Below, in pieces: positions 1 to 11,703 of a DNA stretch of 64,000 bases. Position 1 is the first letter of the stretch; the number at the start of each line of letters is the position of its first letter. The position numbers and the translations under genes were made by a program. Source of the stretch: Monomorium pharaonis (lineage: Eukaryota > Arthropoda > Insecta > Hymenoptera > Formicidae); NCBI RefSeq assembly GCF_013373865.1, contig NC_050475.1, positions 8,137,001 through 8,201,000 on the forward strand, in the 5' to 3' direction. The notes beneath the pieces are model-generated. The model did not search any database and was not told where the DNA came from. It worked only from the letters and a program-made list of their open reading frames with translations.

Positions 1-330
1 TTAATAAAAGACTGAATACGATGTCAAAAAGAGTGTCAAGTTGGTAAAAAATTTAAGATAAAATATGTAATACCAAATTATGCACAACAAAAGGAAAAAC
101 GGATTTAAAAGGTTCATAACTTATTTAGCGAATGGTTAAATTACAAACAAAAAGTGTAAGATTTTCAAAATCTGTTGCTGGCTCATTTGTTTTAGAATGA
201 TGAGGGTTATTATGGATAATGACCGTCTAATATATCACATTTTGGCCAATATATTATTTATATATTACATATTAATATTTGTATTATATCTCTCGTGTCT
301 AATATAATATAATTTTTTATATCACAGGGT
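1..330. other. AT-rich noncoding block, left edge
   Basis: The stretch is AT-dominated, with runs such as TATATTATTTATATATTACAT, and has no usable open frame. No transposon ends or RNA gene were seen. It is probably intergenic or intronic. Confidence 0.6.
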
Positions 331-748
331 TACAACGAGTGTTGATCAGACGCACGAAGCGAATGTGTATCAAAAAAATGAGCATTCAAAAGTTCCGCGA
401 GGTGGGGACAACTTCGTTATCCGAATCCTAGGCGCTCTACTCGTCCCCTATTCGCCTCGAAAAATGTGTCGACATGCAAATTCCTGACAGTGGCCAACAA
501 TAAGCACCCTCCGCGACGCGTAGTGTGATTTTGGGGATTTCGGAAAGAGGGGAGAGGGGGGGAAGCGAGAGAAAAAGAGAGAAAGAGAGACAAAGAGAGG
601 GGAGGGAGAATGAGAGGGGCAGCAAACACCCTTTCCCGGGTGCACATACACGCGACTCACGTTGACTCGTTTCTCGAGTAAAAAGACCGAGATGAGGCAT
701 CCCTCTCCATCTTCTCTCCTCCCTTTCTCCCTCTCGCTCGCTCGCCCG

Positions 749-753
<5 letters not shown>

Positions 754-781
<28 letters not shown>
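754..781. repeat. (TC)n microsatellite
   Basis: Uninterrupted TC dinucleotide tract of 28 bp following a longer C/T-rich stretch (about 711-753). It was read directly from the sequence. Confidence 0.9.
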
Positions 782-783
<2 letters not shown>

Positions 784-1470
784 CGGATCATCTGCATATC
801 TAAATAATCGAACGTAGCCATGTGTCGTGGCGCGACAAGGAGGGCGAGTCCTGCGGATGGAAAAGGACGTACGGCGTGTGCGCGCCCGTCTCGTCCGCCG
901 GTAGCCCCGGCGGTTCCCTGTTTTGCATTGCAAATATACCGTCGCGGTCCCCGGGGTTCCTTGAACCAGATCCGATTGGCTCAGTCAGTACCGCGAATCT
1001 AGATCTATCTCTCTTCGTTGGACCTTTAATCCAGCGCGGACGCGCTTCATTGATTGTCGATTGAAAACCGCCACCTAACCGCCACCACACCTCTCCCCCC
1101 CCCTCTCCCCTCGTCATCTCCCACCTTTCGCATCCTATTTTTTTTTTCTCTCTAGGCGCTATCGCGCCTAGCCTCAACCTCGCGTTCTATCTGGCCGCGT
1201 AGATCCGTACTCTCGGCCGCGGAAAATCATTCCCATCCTTGCCCATTGTGGGCCGGGATACGCTCGTCCCCGACAGCTGCACCGCTTCGGGAATATATTA
1301 ATGCGCGGGTTGATAAATGGCAACGCGAAAGAAAGTTAGACGGAAAGTTGGCGCGCGCGCCTCGGGCAGATTTGGATGGATGGTTCTGTGAACGCATCGT
1401 TAGATAGCAAAGCCCGATACGTCGTTCTGGCCTATCAGACATCTGTTTGGCATTTTGTCGCGCGTGCCGC

Positions 1471-1471
<1 letters not shown>

Positions 1472-1499
<28 letters not shown>
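1472..1499. repeat. (GA)n microsatellite
   Basis: Uninterrupted GA tract of 28 bp immediately after the CpG-rich sequence GCGCGTGCCGCG. Confidence 0.9.
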
Positions 1500-1502
<3 letters not shown>

Positions 1503-1660
1503 GGACGAGAGATGCATTACGATGTTCTCTCAACCGTTCACTGTAACGTTAATATCTCCGCCACGGAGAGCATGACTGGAATTAAAAGTCTCGTGGCGAC
1601 GAAAATTTCCAGTCCACGCCGCGGTCTATGTCCCGTTAAATAGTGATAAGTAATAGTTGA

Positions 1661-3000
1661 TTGCGACATAATTCCCGGAGACGTAATATAAATTTCAACC
1701 TCGTTTACGTATGTGAAAGAATGACGGAGGATGTTGCACCGAGAAGGAGGACAAAAATTTATAATCGACGCAAATTGTTCCTGTAATTAGCGATTTGAAA
1801 GTCTAAGAGAAAAAGTTGTCGGACAGCTTTTTTATATTACATCATAAAATTTGCTACAAATTTTATGGTGTGTGTCAATAAGCTTAGGACAACTTTCTCT
1901 TGATAACCTATCAAGTGTTATAAGTATAACGATAGAAATTTCTGATTTAATAAAAATAATCAAACATTCTACGCTTTATTGTGTTAAAATGTAAAATATG
2001 TGTAATTGGCATTAATAATTCAGAGGAAAAAGAAGCATATATAAGGTTTTTGAAACATTGTCCTATGACTCATGATTTTCAAGATAAATTTAAAATTCTA
2101 TGTAGACATTAAAATATAGTACGACGGTATTAGTTGGCGACTGAAACAGGACCGGGCATTGTGCGTGCATCGCTATCATAAATCTCATCCAATTTCCATT
2201 GCTCTTTTAATCCTACGAAAGCAGGCGTCGATCGTCAAACATCACTCTAGTTCCACTCGTGCTCATTTCATTCTTTTCCGAGAGTCACCCCGCCTGCAAC
2301 GACAAGCCGTTATAATCGGCACACGCGCCAATTGGCAGCTGCCATTTCGGTAATGAATCGGCAAGCTGAGATGTCCTCGCTGATTTATCGACTGATTAGC
2401 ATACCGGACAAAATCTGTGGGGTTGCATGCATTCGTTTGCCCCCGTTTGTATCGTCGAATCTAGTTCAACCACGACGTCGACTTTATCGAGGGCAGTTTG
2501 TGAAAAAACATAACTCCAACGATGTATTTAAATAACATTGAAATTATAAGATTAGCGCATAAAGTACTCGATTTTTTGTTATGTTAAAATTCTTGAGATT
2601 TTTCTTAATTTATAAGATTTAATTTTGTTGGACAGATGTATTGAATAGAATAAATGACTAAATATGTTCCTGTTTCTAAACACACCGAAACTTATTATTA
2701 TAAATCTCAAATATATTTCTTTTAGAATATTAAAATTTAATCGCCCAATCTTGTAATCTTTAAATACTCAAAGATATTTATAAGGTAAACAATATATTAA
2801 AACAAGTATTTTAAATTGTTCAAATATTACTTTATTCAGATTCTTTGCAATATATTTTATTATTTTTATACTTTTTCCTGTGTTAATAACGTTACGTAAT
2901 ACGTTATCATATCTATATATAATTAGATATAATTCGATTACTTTATATCGCAAATCCTTGCAAAAATACAACAATCGTGGCTCTGCATCTGGTTATATGT
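1661..3000. other. Mixed to AT-rich noncoding block
   Basis: AT-leaning sequence with one GC-moderate island at about 2150-2500 (contains CACGCGCCAATTGG). The only structured item seen is the hairpin at 1805-1901. From about 2536 to 3000 it is almost pure AT-rich DNA with no usable frame. Confidence 0.5.
1805..1901. repeat. Long-stem hairpin (short MITE or miRNA-precursor-like)
   Basis: The two halves pair along almost their full length. The left arm starts AAGAGAAAAAGTTGTC and the right arm ends GACAACTTTCTCTT. The apex is a perfect 10-bp stem, 1843-1852 against 1858-1867, with a 5-nt loop (GCTAC). Mid-stem pairing has small bulges. A stem of about 45 bp fits either a very short foldback MITE or a pri-miRNA-like hairpin. 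I matched no known miRNA seed. Confidence 0.65.
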
Positions 3001-4440
3001 CTAGTTACTGAGACATTTAATAAAGCGAAACACAGTTTCCGTCATTGTCAGCGACTCAAATAATTCCGCTGATTCCGTTGTCGACCACAATTGATATCCG
3101 CCGCGGCTCGAATTCGTTACCTTTCGAATGGAAATACTGTCCTTATCGCGTGCACTCCGTACCAGAACCGGCTGGACATGCGTCTCTCTCAAGATGTAAG
3201 CCGGAATTTTGTGTGGGCAACCGCCTCCTTGCATTGTACCTGCCCAAGAACAGGGTGCGCGAAATGTCGCACCGCAGGTAGAGAGATCAGGTTGACTTAC
3301 GACCCGCCTGCGTTATTAATAGCCCGGATTTTACCGGCGAAACGATCGTCATGGCGACACCACTTACGCGACTTAGTTAAGCGATCAACCGTGTTACGCA
3401 TTTCACGCGTGACGTCTGTCACCGAAAATATGTCTCTAATATAAGGCATATAAGTGTATTATCTTCGGAAATTATCATTTACGAAAAAGGTCAGGTTTGA
3501 CTAGTTGCATCGAATAACCAACCAAATTTAATCTAAAAAATTTAACAAACGAATTATTCCAATAAGTAGAATTTGGCAAGAAGGTAATAAATAAAGAACC
3601 ATTTTATCACACCTGGTTATTCAATAGCGAGCCACCTTTACCAAACACCGTAGCGTTTATTAAATTAATAATCATTTCTACTTGTCCTACTGGCCTACGG
3701 TTGTACGGAGGATAATTTATTTACGGTAATAATTTAACTTTCCGAAGAATTCCAAGTATCTCTCCTTCGCGAGACGTTCGCATGCACCGTAAGGCGAATG
3801 GCGAAAGGCAGGACTCGTCGTCGTGCATTATGAACGGTGTTCGGTCGCAGGTGGAATAGGGCTTGACTTATCGTCGGTGTGAGCGAGCGCCGATCTTTCC
3901 GACAGGTGAACTGATCGCGAATGGTGACCTGACGAGTGACCCGACGGTCACAGCTGGTGCTGGCAACCGCAAGAGTCACGTCAATGCCGATATCTTTACG
4001 CCTGTCCAGGTGCTTTCGTCAGGTCAACCGCCTCATTATTCCCAGGATGAACTATGTCGGGGATGGACTACGGGGGATTGCACTGAATCTCTTCATGGGG
4101 CAGGCTAGAACTCCATTAGGTTTGTGCATCTAACGGTGCGGATAACCGATAGGGTATTATTGCATCGATTGACGAACCAATCACGATGCTATGGATATAC
4201 CGCTTGCAGACTCGCAAAATTTCCCGATTATTACCAGCGATATAAAACAATATAAATGCAAATGGCGCGCGCGGTCGCGCATCCTAGTAAAGATTGTATC
4301 GGATTCGTTTATCGATTTGTATTGATCCGATCGTAATTAGGCCCGCCGGTGGGTGCTCGATAATATCTAAAGTTAGTTAGCGCTCGATCGAGCGCAGGCA
4401 ATTTGCGTGAGTTCGTTACTATGCTCTAAAAAAAAGCTTA
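3001..4440. other. Moderate-GC noncoding block
   Basis: CpG-containing unique-looking sequence. Several frames of 60-120 codons occur on both strands, but the longest (3091-3444 plus) starts only at TTG and matches no family I recognise. No repeat array or transposon end is seen. Confidence 0.45.
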
Positions 4441-4506
4441 AGGCAAATTAAATTTACCGTGGAGATTGATAAGCTATGCCGCGTACAATATTATTAAGTG
4501 TACAAT

Positions 4507-5040
4507 TAAATAATCCATTATTTTTTTGATAAAATTTAATATTTATTGTCGAAACATATCGATATGAATCAATTTGGAAGGTAATTCCCATTTCTTCAGT
4601 ACTTTCTCTTTCAGCCAAACAATGTTTCTGTAACCGCTGATGGAAAAAGATGGTCGTCGATCAAATTGCTGCATGACGATGCTTGGTCTCACATGGCGAA
4701 ATTGATCCATGATACACTATTGCAACTTGGCTAGGATATTTTAATGCTCCCAATTATTGGACATAACATTTTCAAATCATTATTTGTTCCTTTCGATGCT
4801 CTTTGTCCGAGAAAAAAGTATAAAGATATAATTAATGATAAACATAATTATAATAAAACGAAAATATAAGAACATAAATTGATAAACTTATTACAAGAAA
4901 AAAATCAATTTTTCATAACGGAATCAATAATTTAATTATCTGAAAGCTGTAGAAGAAAGTAATGGAATTATTTTTAAGATCAAATGTGTTGGTATCGACA
5001 ATAAATTAAAAATTTTAATTACAAAATAGTGCATTATTTA
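4507..5040 (+). mobile_element. Degenerate mariner-type element (internally deleted)
   Basis: Long imperfect terminal inverted repeats bound this 534-bp segment. The left end reads AAATAATCCATTATTTT and continues to TTTATTGTCGA at about 4541-4551. The reverse complement of the right end reads AAATAATGCACTATTTTG and also continues to TTTATTGTCGA. Between them lies a mariner transposase remnant. An intact mariner is typically about 1.3 kb, so much of the interior, including the N-terminal coding part, is missing. The exact ends and the TA duplication are not certain because the arms have drifted. Confidence 0.7.
4612..4820 (+). pseudogene. Mariner transposase fragment, inactive
   Basis: The plus frame reads LLHDDAWSHMAKL at about 4666-4704, followed by a segment ending LLQLG and an in-frame TAG (4732-4734) where the family has Trp in its LGWE motif. 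This corresponds to the mariner block LLHDNARPH...LGWEVL, whose first Asp is the second catalytic residue of the DD34D triad. After a two-base frameshift near 4757 the next frame reads DITFSNHYLFLSM. This matches the family's PDLAPSDYHLF block, with the third catalytic Asp replaced by Asn. The stop, the frameshift and the lost Asp show it is dead. The N-terminal DNA-binding part is absent. Assignment to mariner is firm; the subfamily is not determined. Confidence 0.85.
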
Positions 5041-5640
5041 TTTCCACTTTTAATATTTCAAGGCAAAATGTTAAAAAAAATATAAAAGATTCAAAATTAA
5101 AAAGTAAAAGATTACGGAGTCTATTGAGCCAGACAAATAGCTCTAATTCTGAAGATAGATGATCAAAGATTTCTAAAAGCGATCGATATCAAAGTGTTCT
5201 TTGTCAGATACGCTTAAAATGTCGAAAACGGCACAACTTTCTATAAACACTATTTATAGTAAATAATGTATATCTCTGGAATGTGAATTTTCCGTTTCGT
5301 AGCTATCTTGAGAAGTGAGTAATTTAAACTGGCATAAAATGGCGATGTCATCACAACACTCAGAACCTGTTATCTATTCTACTGAGTCGCCAGATGCATA
5401 CGTGACATCGTAACGATGATATACCTCGGGAAGGAAACATTTCCACATTCGTAGGAACTCTTGTTACGATGTTGGTTTAACCAACACATCCGTAAAGTTC
5501 TTAAAAATTATTTCATCTTATTCTCGGAATATTTCTTATGGTATGTTTCAGCGCGGTGACCTTTTTAGTAAAATAAATATTATAACAGTCACGCTTATTA
5601 ATCTCTTCTTTGCAATTTAATATCGTACGCGAGTACTGAA
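5041..5640. other. AT-rich noncoding block
   Basis: No gene is seen. It contains a perfect 17-bp palindrome, TGTTGGTTTAACCAACA, at 5470-5486. A short opposed pair, CGATGTCA and TGACATCG, lies near 5343 and 5403. Confidence 0.5.
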
Positions 5641-6800
5641 GATTACTATCGGTCGATAGAGTTTGCTAAAAAGAAAGCAAATAGACGAAGAAGCCGTGAT
5701 AAAAACCGATAAACGATGCAATCGGAGAAATTCAAAGCGACCACCCACGCTCGCGTTATCCCGATCTCTCGAGGGCCGGACGGAAAAAGGGTCTGTCTGA
5801 ATCGCGGTATCGAAGCGTGGCTTGACCCTGGAACCTTGGCGAGTTTCCAGGGATCGAACGAACGCGTGAGGGATCGCCTCTCCTGTGCCGGACGGTATCA
5901 ACGCATGAACGATATCAACGCCGTCCCATCATGCACCAGCTATATCAATATTATGCTTAGTCGTTTCTTGGTAAAACGTGCCCCACCAGGAGAAACTGTT
6001 GCGTCTGCAGCAGCAGAGACTGGATACCGTCAACGACGAAGATGTCAAACGAGCGAGCATTGTCCGAGGGATCGAACAAAGCTTCTAGTCGATATCGCAG
6101 ATTAAAGTATGCTGTATACGTGATTATTTCCAGTGAAAATTAAAAGTCCGTTGAGAAAAAATTCTCGCTGTTTATATAATTTAAAATTCATATTAATCAT
6201 TTCAAATGAGAAAGACTGACTTTTACGTTCATCGAATGTAGAGTCCTTGTTCGCATTTTGTAAAAATAAATGTGTGTGCAACATTGATAATTTTCTTGTA
6301 ACTTAATTGGCTCGGACTTTAAGAATTTTAGTAGCGGACTAGCAGCTCTTGTCGCGATTTTTACAGCCTAAGCGAATGCCAGCGACAATATCGTTTCGTC
6401 GTACCGGTGTTGCTTAACGACTCGAATCGCGGACGTTTCCATTGTCGACACGGCCGTCGGGTTTCGTTCTAACATCGAAACGCCTCGGCGAGCCGCGCGT
6501 AGGTATACGTTGTATATGTATCGAATCAGGCGACCGACCGCCGATCGATCGATACGAAATGTCATTTACCACGTAGGAGTTCCGGGAGCGGACGAGACTT
6601 TCGAATTTAAATTGCGATCAGTTTCGCGAATTTACAAGTCATCCGATCGTTACCTCATCGTGCGGTATTTCTTATTCGATTGGAATCGCGTGGCCTCCCC
6701 TACTCGCATCTCGTTCTTATTAATAACTCGTATCTCGCATTCTTTACGAGAGTCCGACTTAGCTCTTCGTTCTCCGATTGTAGATCCTATTTTTCGATAA
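5641..6800. other. Moderate-GC noncoding block with one uncharacterised plus-strand ORF
   Basis: CpG-containing sequence. The only frame worth noting is 5716-6105 plus, described as a finding. The 6300-6800 part has overlapping frames on both strands and no recognisable motif. Confidence 0.4.
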
Positions 6801-8130
6801 AATTCCAAATACCGTTACAATCAATGTTGCTAATACGGTTTTAAAACAATGAGGGAGGATTCTGATGAACAAGAGACTGTCATAAAATGGACCAATTTTT
6901 ATCCTCGCAGTAACAAATAAAACAGTTCCTTTTTTATAATTTTTGATGAGCTGCTAAATCTGATTTTTATACTCTTCTGTTAATATTTTCAGGAAAATAT
7001 TACAATTTTAAAAATTAGTGCATAAAGTTATTAAATATGCAAAAAGCTATTATAAGAATAATTTATTAATCAAAGTGTAAATCTATAGTAAAATAAAGAA
7101 TATTAAACAAAAGATAATTGAAAAACACTATTTCTTATGCGAATTTTATAATTTTCAGTAGTAGATTACTACAAAAGAATGCAAAATACTCGGAAAGAGT
7201 CCTTCAAATATATAATAAACAACAATGCTCTCAAGTATTACAATTAAGATTTAAACCAGTTCTCATCGATAGTGCCTTTGCTACGTTCATAATTTCTTTT
7301 ATTTTTTTAACCAAATGTAGAACATGAATCAATATTGCAATGAGAGTATTATGTTTTACTAATAGGAAAACATAAATTAATACGTTCGTAGAGCTCAAAA
7401 AAAGTTATAACTTATAGTTAGTAGATGTTTAGTGGCTTTATATGATAGCTTTTTTAAATACTTTTCCGACAAATTTTACTTTTTTTTTAAAGATCATAAT
7501 CAAATTCGGCGGCTTAAAAACTACAAGAAATATATCATTTTTATTTGTTACTTTGTGAAGTAAAATTGGCTTATTTATCCATCATTTTCTTTATTCACGT
7601 ATTATAAAATACTTCAGGCTGTTAAATCTATAATGTTAAATACCCAATTCGTTTTTAATTATTGTAGGTCGTTTTGCTGTTACTCAATATGTCGTTAATT
7701 TAATTAAAATAGTAAAGTTAAACAATTTAACTGAAAGGTGTAATAAACTTGATTAAAATTTAATTTATTATTTACTACATAAACGGTACTTTATACTTTG
7801 AAACTACTTTATACTTTAAGCAATTCAATCACAGAAGAAAGTTAAATACTCGAAGATTAATTGAACAGTATTTTTTCACATGTATTTTGTATTAAAATAA
7901 TAAATTTCGACATATACAGTTATACAACAGTTATACAAAAGCGACAAAAACTTTATTTAACTCAAGAAATTGATGTAAAGATACTTTAATATTTAACAAT
8001 ACGGGAGATATATCAATGTATACAATTTTTTTCAAAAATAAATTAAGGATAAATTATATTAAAAAATTGCATCCTTAACTGTCGTAAATATCGGCTAATT
8101 TATATCTATTTGCTTCGAGTAAGAAATCGG
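6801..8130. other. AT-rich noncoding block
   Basis: About 1.3 kb of AT-rich DNA with no recognisable gene. It contains a perfect 10-bp inverted repeat at 6981-7002, a near-duplicate ACTTTATACTTT pair at about 7790-7820, and the short tandem ACAGTTATACA twice at about 7915-7938. No transposase motif was seen. Confidence 0.5.
6981..7002. repeat. Perfect 10-bp inverted repeat
   Basis: TAATATTTTC at 6981-6990 and GAAAATATTA at 6993-7002 are exact reverse complements separated by AG. In AT-rich DNA this could be chance. Confidence 0.6.
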
Positions 8131-9287
8131 AGCAGCTGAACGGACGTGACGAGTCACGCAATTTGTCGTCACCTACCGTCGCCATTGTGATCAATTTTCA
8201 AAAATCTACAGAAGGCACAATGGTGATGAGAGGGAGAAAAAAAAAGCGACCCCGATTCGAGAACGATCGCCTCGCGTAAAAGGACCCGGCCCACGTTTCC
8301 TCCCGAATTTCCAGGATCGGGGGACGAAGCGTGCACGGAGTCAACGGCAAGTGTCAGGTGACACCGAAATTCGTAACGGGTGCGAGCGGCGACGCGTACA
8401 ACGGGCGCCACGAATTGAAAGAGGAAGAATGTCCCTTTTTGCGAAAATCGAGCGGGATCCTCGGGGTGCGGAGAGAACGAGATTTCCACGCTCGACCCTC
8501 ACCAAACGTAGATCATATAGGGGCCAAAGGCTCACTAAATACGCCCTTAATGTCGCGGCTGCATTCTCTGGTGGCCTGCGGTTACGCAATTTCTCCTTCG
8601 TTGACTTTACCTTTATCCACTGCAGACAGGATTGAATCCGTTTTCCGGTTTCCGACGGTACAGAAAAAAAAAAAAGAATCAAGACGGGAGGTGTTCGATG
8701 TATCGTGAAATATGTTGAAAATTACAGAAAATTACAGATCGACTGTTTTCCTGATAGTTTAAAGCGCGATACTTGTGTGTACGATAACTTAGGAGTGATA
8801 TTTCATTTGATTACAGGCGGACCAACACGTCCGTCTCTTTCCATTGTGCCTGTCGATGCGCCGCACCTTTACAATTTTCGTGTAGTCGGCCAGAAGAAAC
8901 GAGAACGAGGCGAGCCGTCGAAGCGGGACCGGAGCTATAGAGAGAGAGACACGAGCGCGAGCGGATGTACGATGACGAAGCCGAGCATTAACGAAGACGA
9001 AGGAGAGACGGGCGGGAGCGCCGATGAGAAACAAGAGCATCCGAGCGCGATCGTACCGTGTCCGTGGATCCCGTGGGTTTCGGTGAATACGCGACGCGCG
9101 CGGGCACCTCGGTGTGTCGCCTCTTTTTAATTTTGAGAATCCAGTTAGCCTCCCGAGCGAGATACATCGGACAATCCTCGGGCTCATTTGAATAAGCCGT
9201 GTACGTACTAGTCGGCCGATACCCAGGGACCGATGGCGAAGGTCCGTCCGCGCGGGCGGAAGGAACGGCAGAGTGACGAGAGGACGG

Positions 9288-9290
<3 letters not shown>

Positions 9291-9349
<59 letters not shown>
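9291..9349. repeat. (GA)n microsatellite, 59 bp
   Basis: Uninterrupted GA dinucleotides, followed by a purine-rich stretch to about 9440 that includes a poly-G run near 9427-9436. Confidence 0.95.
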
Positions 9350-9356
<7 letters not shown>

Positions 9357-9465
9357 GGCGAAGAAGCCGGGAGAAGACGACCGAGGATGGAAATGCACGC
9401 GGGGAAGGTTCGCAGGAGGCGAAGGAGGGGGGGGGGAGAGGGTGACAGGGAGCGTATATCGCTTA

Positions 9466-9507
9466 CCATGAAGCGCGACTTCATGGACAGGTGCACCTAC
9501 GTGCACC
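9466..9507. repeat. Two adjacent perfect palindromes
   Basis: CCATGAAG / CTTCATGG (9466-9473 and 9479-9486, 5-nt loop) is followed after 3 nt by GGTGCAC / GTGCACC (9490-9496 and 9501-9507, 4-nt loop). Both stems are exact. The role is unknown. Confidence 0.7.
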
Positions 9508-9880
9508 AACACGTCCACGGCGAAAAAGGCACGGGCATTATACATTATGATTCGTCATTTCGGAATAACAACGAAGCGCGCGGCGCGACCACGCCTTCGC
9601 CTTCGCGCCGTGGAATTCTACATTTGGGACACGTCGTCAACGCGCAAAGAGACGGAAATCTCAACGACGAATATATGCATTTCTGTGTGATATGCAGTAG
9701 CTGCGACACTCTGTAATGCCCGTGCGCTTAAAGAATGTATAATAGAGTACGAACGATCGATGATGTTGGAACCGAGTACTCCGTATCGCCGTCGTTATTA
9801 TTGCGCTGAGAGAAAAAAAAATTGCAATCACTATGATATGCATTGTAATCCGTAGTCATTTCCGGTGTCGGCTATATATT

Positions 9881-10323
9881 TATAATTGTTTTAACTAGGC
9901 AGGCTATTAATTTGTTATTATTACTTATAAATAGTAAATTATGTAAAAAAAGTAAGAATGTGAAAATAAAGAAATGGTTACATTATAATTATTGCATTTA
10001 CTGCATTGATATATTTATTTTATGTTTATCATCCATTTCGGTATTTTATTATATTAACATTCAAAATTATCATGGCAATTGTAGAATATGATTTATAAAA
10101 ACTTTTTATAGGTAGTAAAACTATAAATATACGCTTACTATTATTAACAGTAATAACTATACAAATAAAACTTTAAACTATAACTATTTTACTATATAAG
10201 TATAGTCATAAACATTTTTCTTTCAGTGTATATATTATTATAATGGTAACTCCTCACTAATTTACCTTGAATGCCATTTAAAAATTACAGCTTGTGAGAA
10301 ATGTAATAATCTAGACAAAACAA
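9881..10323. other. AT-rich block with a decayed hairpin element
   Basis: AT-rich DNA. TAGTAAAACTATA (10113-10125) is opposed by TATAACTATTTTACTA (10179-10194). Just outside lies TTTCAGTGTA (10221-10230), the end motif shared with the MITEs elsewhere in the window. The left end could not be defined. Confidence 0.4.
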
Positions 10324-11506
10324 TTAACACTTTGCGGTCCGTGTGTACTCTGTTGCATCATCCAACTAAAATAAACTACGACTATAATATGGACTGAGCC
10401 GCATTTTTTTATCGTAAATACGTGTCAATAATATGAAAACACTTAAAGTTAAAGTACTTTGTGTGTTTTGTTTTTATTAAAGTTTAATACTCTTATAAGG
10501 ACCTCATACGACTAATAATACTGATCAGTAATATTGAATTAATAATAGGGGAGACCGAGGCTTGAGACCCCCGACGTAAGAGTTAAGTTGGTAATATGTT
10601 TCGTTTATATTTTTATGACAAAAATAACAATGAAAAAGTTATCGCAAATTATTTCTTCTGTAACACAGGTACTGTCCTTAAAATTTTATTGTATTCAAAT
10701 CAAACAAGTATTATTATAAAGAAAGGAAAAAATTTGTTTTAAGAGAAGGTAAGTAAATTTATGAGCGTTCCGAAATTTTTTATTAATGTTTTTCAGTTTG
10801 AGAGAATAAATTTAAATCACTTATTTATTAAGTAAAATCAAAATTTTCATTACTGTAAAGCATGTTATTTTGATCAATAATAATTTGATTTGAATAAAAT
10901 GATTTAAATCAATGTATGTGTAGAGATGGGACACTGACTCATATTTGAAACAAGGTTAGCTCACGCGCGAGTGAGAAGTAAACATTCAATTACAACTTAA
11001 CTCTAACAAACGCTTTGAATTTAATTTTTATATTGAACCTATATTTAAAATAGTTTATATTTGTTTTTCCGTACCATTTTACCATTTAATCATTACAGAA
11101 TAAAAGATACAATTTTCACGAGAAGTACATATCTGCGATCTGTTTTTTATTGCTATAAATTTAAGGTAAAGTTTGTCGTACAAATAACGTAGAACGTGAT
11201 ATGTGCAAATTTATCACGCTATCAGGGCAAGGTTGCTACAAAACAGCATGTTTATATTTTATTCATTCCAAAGAACTATATTATATAGAAATTATTCCTG
11301 GAACAAACATGTTCTGCCCATCGTAATGTATCAGTATAGTTTAATCGTAGCAATTAACTGTCATCCATGATTGTTAAATTGTATAATGACGGAAGTACTG
11401 AATAAGAGAGAGAACTTCCTCTTTATACGACCATTCTCTGATAACATTTATTAAACTATACATACTAAATCTTGCATAAAGATTACAGTTTGCAATTCTA
11501 AGTTGT

Positions 11507-11630
11507 TTACTCAATAATTGTTTACGCAATTAATTTTATAAAGCGATAACAATGTGACAAATCATCTTAGTGTTGATCTTATATTTATAAAATTAAATCG
11601 GAAATAAAATTGTTCAACAATTGAGTAAAT
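11507..11630. repeat. Imperfect hairpin inside the piggyBac-like element
   Basis: The left arm begins TTTACTCAATAATTGTTTA and runs to TTTTATAAA. The right arm runs from TTTATAAAATTAAAT to CAATTGAGTAAA. The arms are complementary with indels. It is probably a short MITE nested inside the larger element. Confidence 0.5.
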
Positions 11631-11644
11631 ATTCCATCTGTATA

Positions 11645-11703
11645 AAACATTTAGAAATGTAATTAATCACATACATATGTTTAGAATAATTATTTCTAAA
11701 TGT
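11645..11703. repeat. Short inverted repeat inside the piggyBac-like element
   Basis: AACATTTAGAAAT and ATTTCTAAATGTT are exact reverse complements separated by about 32 nt of AT-rich sequence. Confidence 0.5.

Larger units (their letters stand above)
331..1660. other. GC/CpG-rich noncoding block with purine and TC/GA tracts
   Basis: CpG-dense sequence contains a purine-rich run at about 541-615, a (TC)n tract at 754-781 and a (GA)n tract at 1472-1499. Open frames here lie on both strands and in several frames at once, and they contain Ser/Leu/Phe or Arg/Glu runs from the dinucleotide tracts. This is the signature of stop-poor noncoding DNA. No gene is recognised. Confidence 0.55.
8131..9880. 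other. GC/CpG-rich noncoding block
   Basis: CpG-dense block with a 59-bp (GA)n tract and two adjacent perfect palindromes (9466-9507). Long frames cross both strands here (for example 8789-9496 minus and 8331-8708 plus). Those through the GA tract encode Arg/Glu or Ser/Leu runs. No domain was recognised. Confidence 0.5.

Noticed and set aside
8789..9545. Long overlapping minus-strand frames of 185-235 codons
   Set aside because: They run through the complement of the 59-bp GA tract and consist largely of Ser/Leu repeats. A plus frame is open at the same place. Composition explains them.
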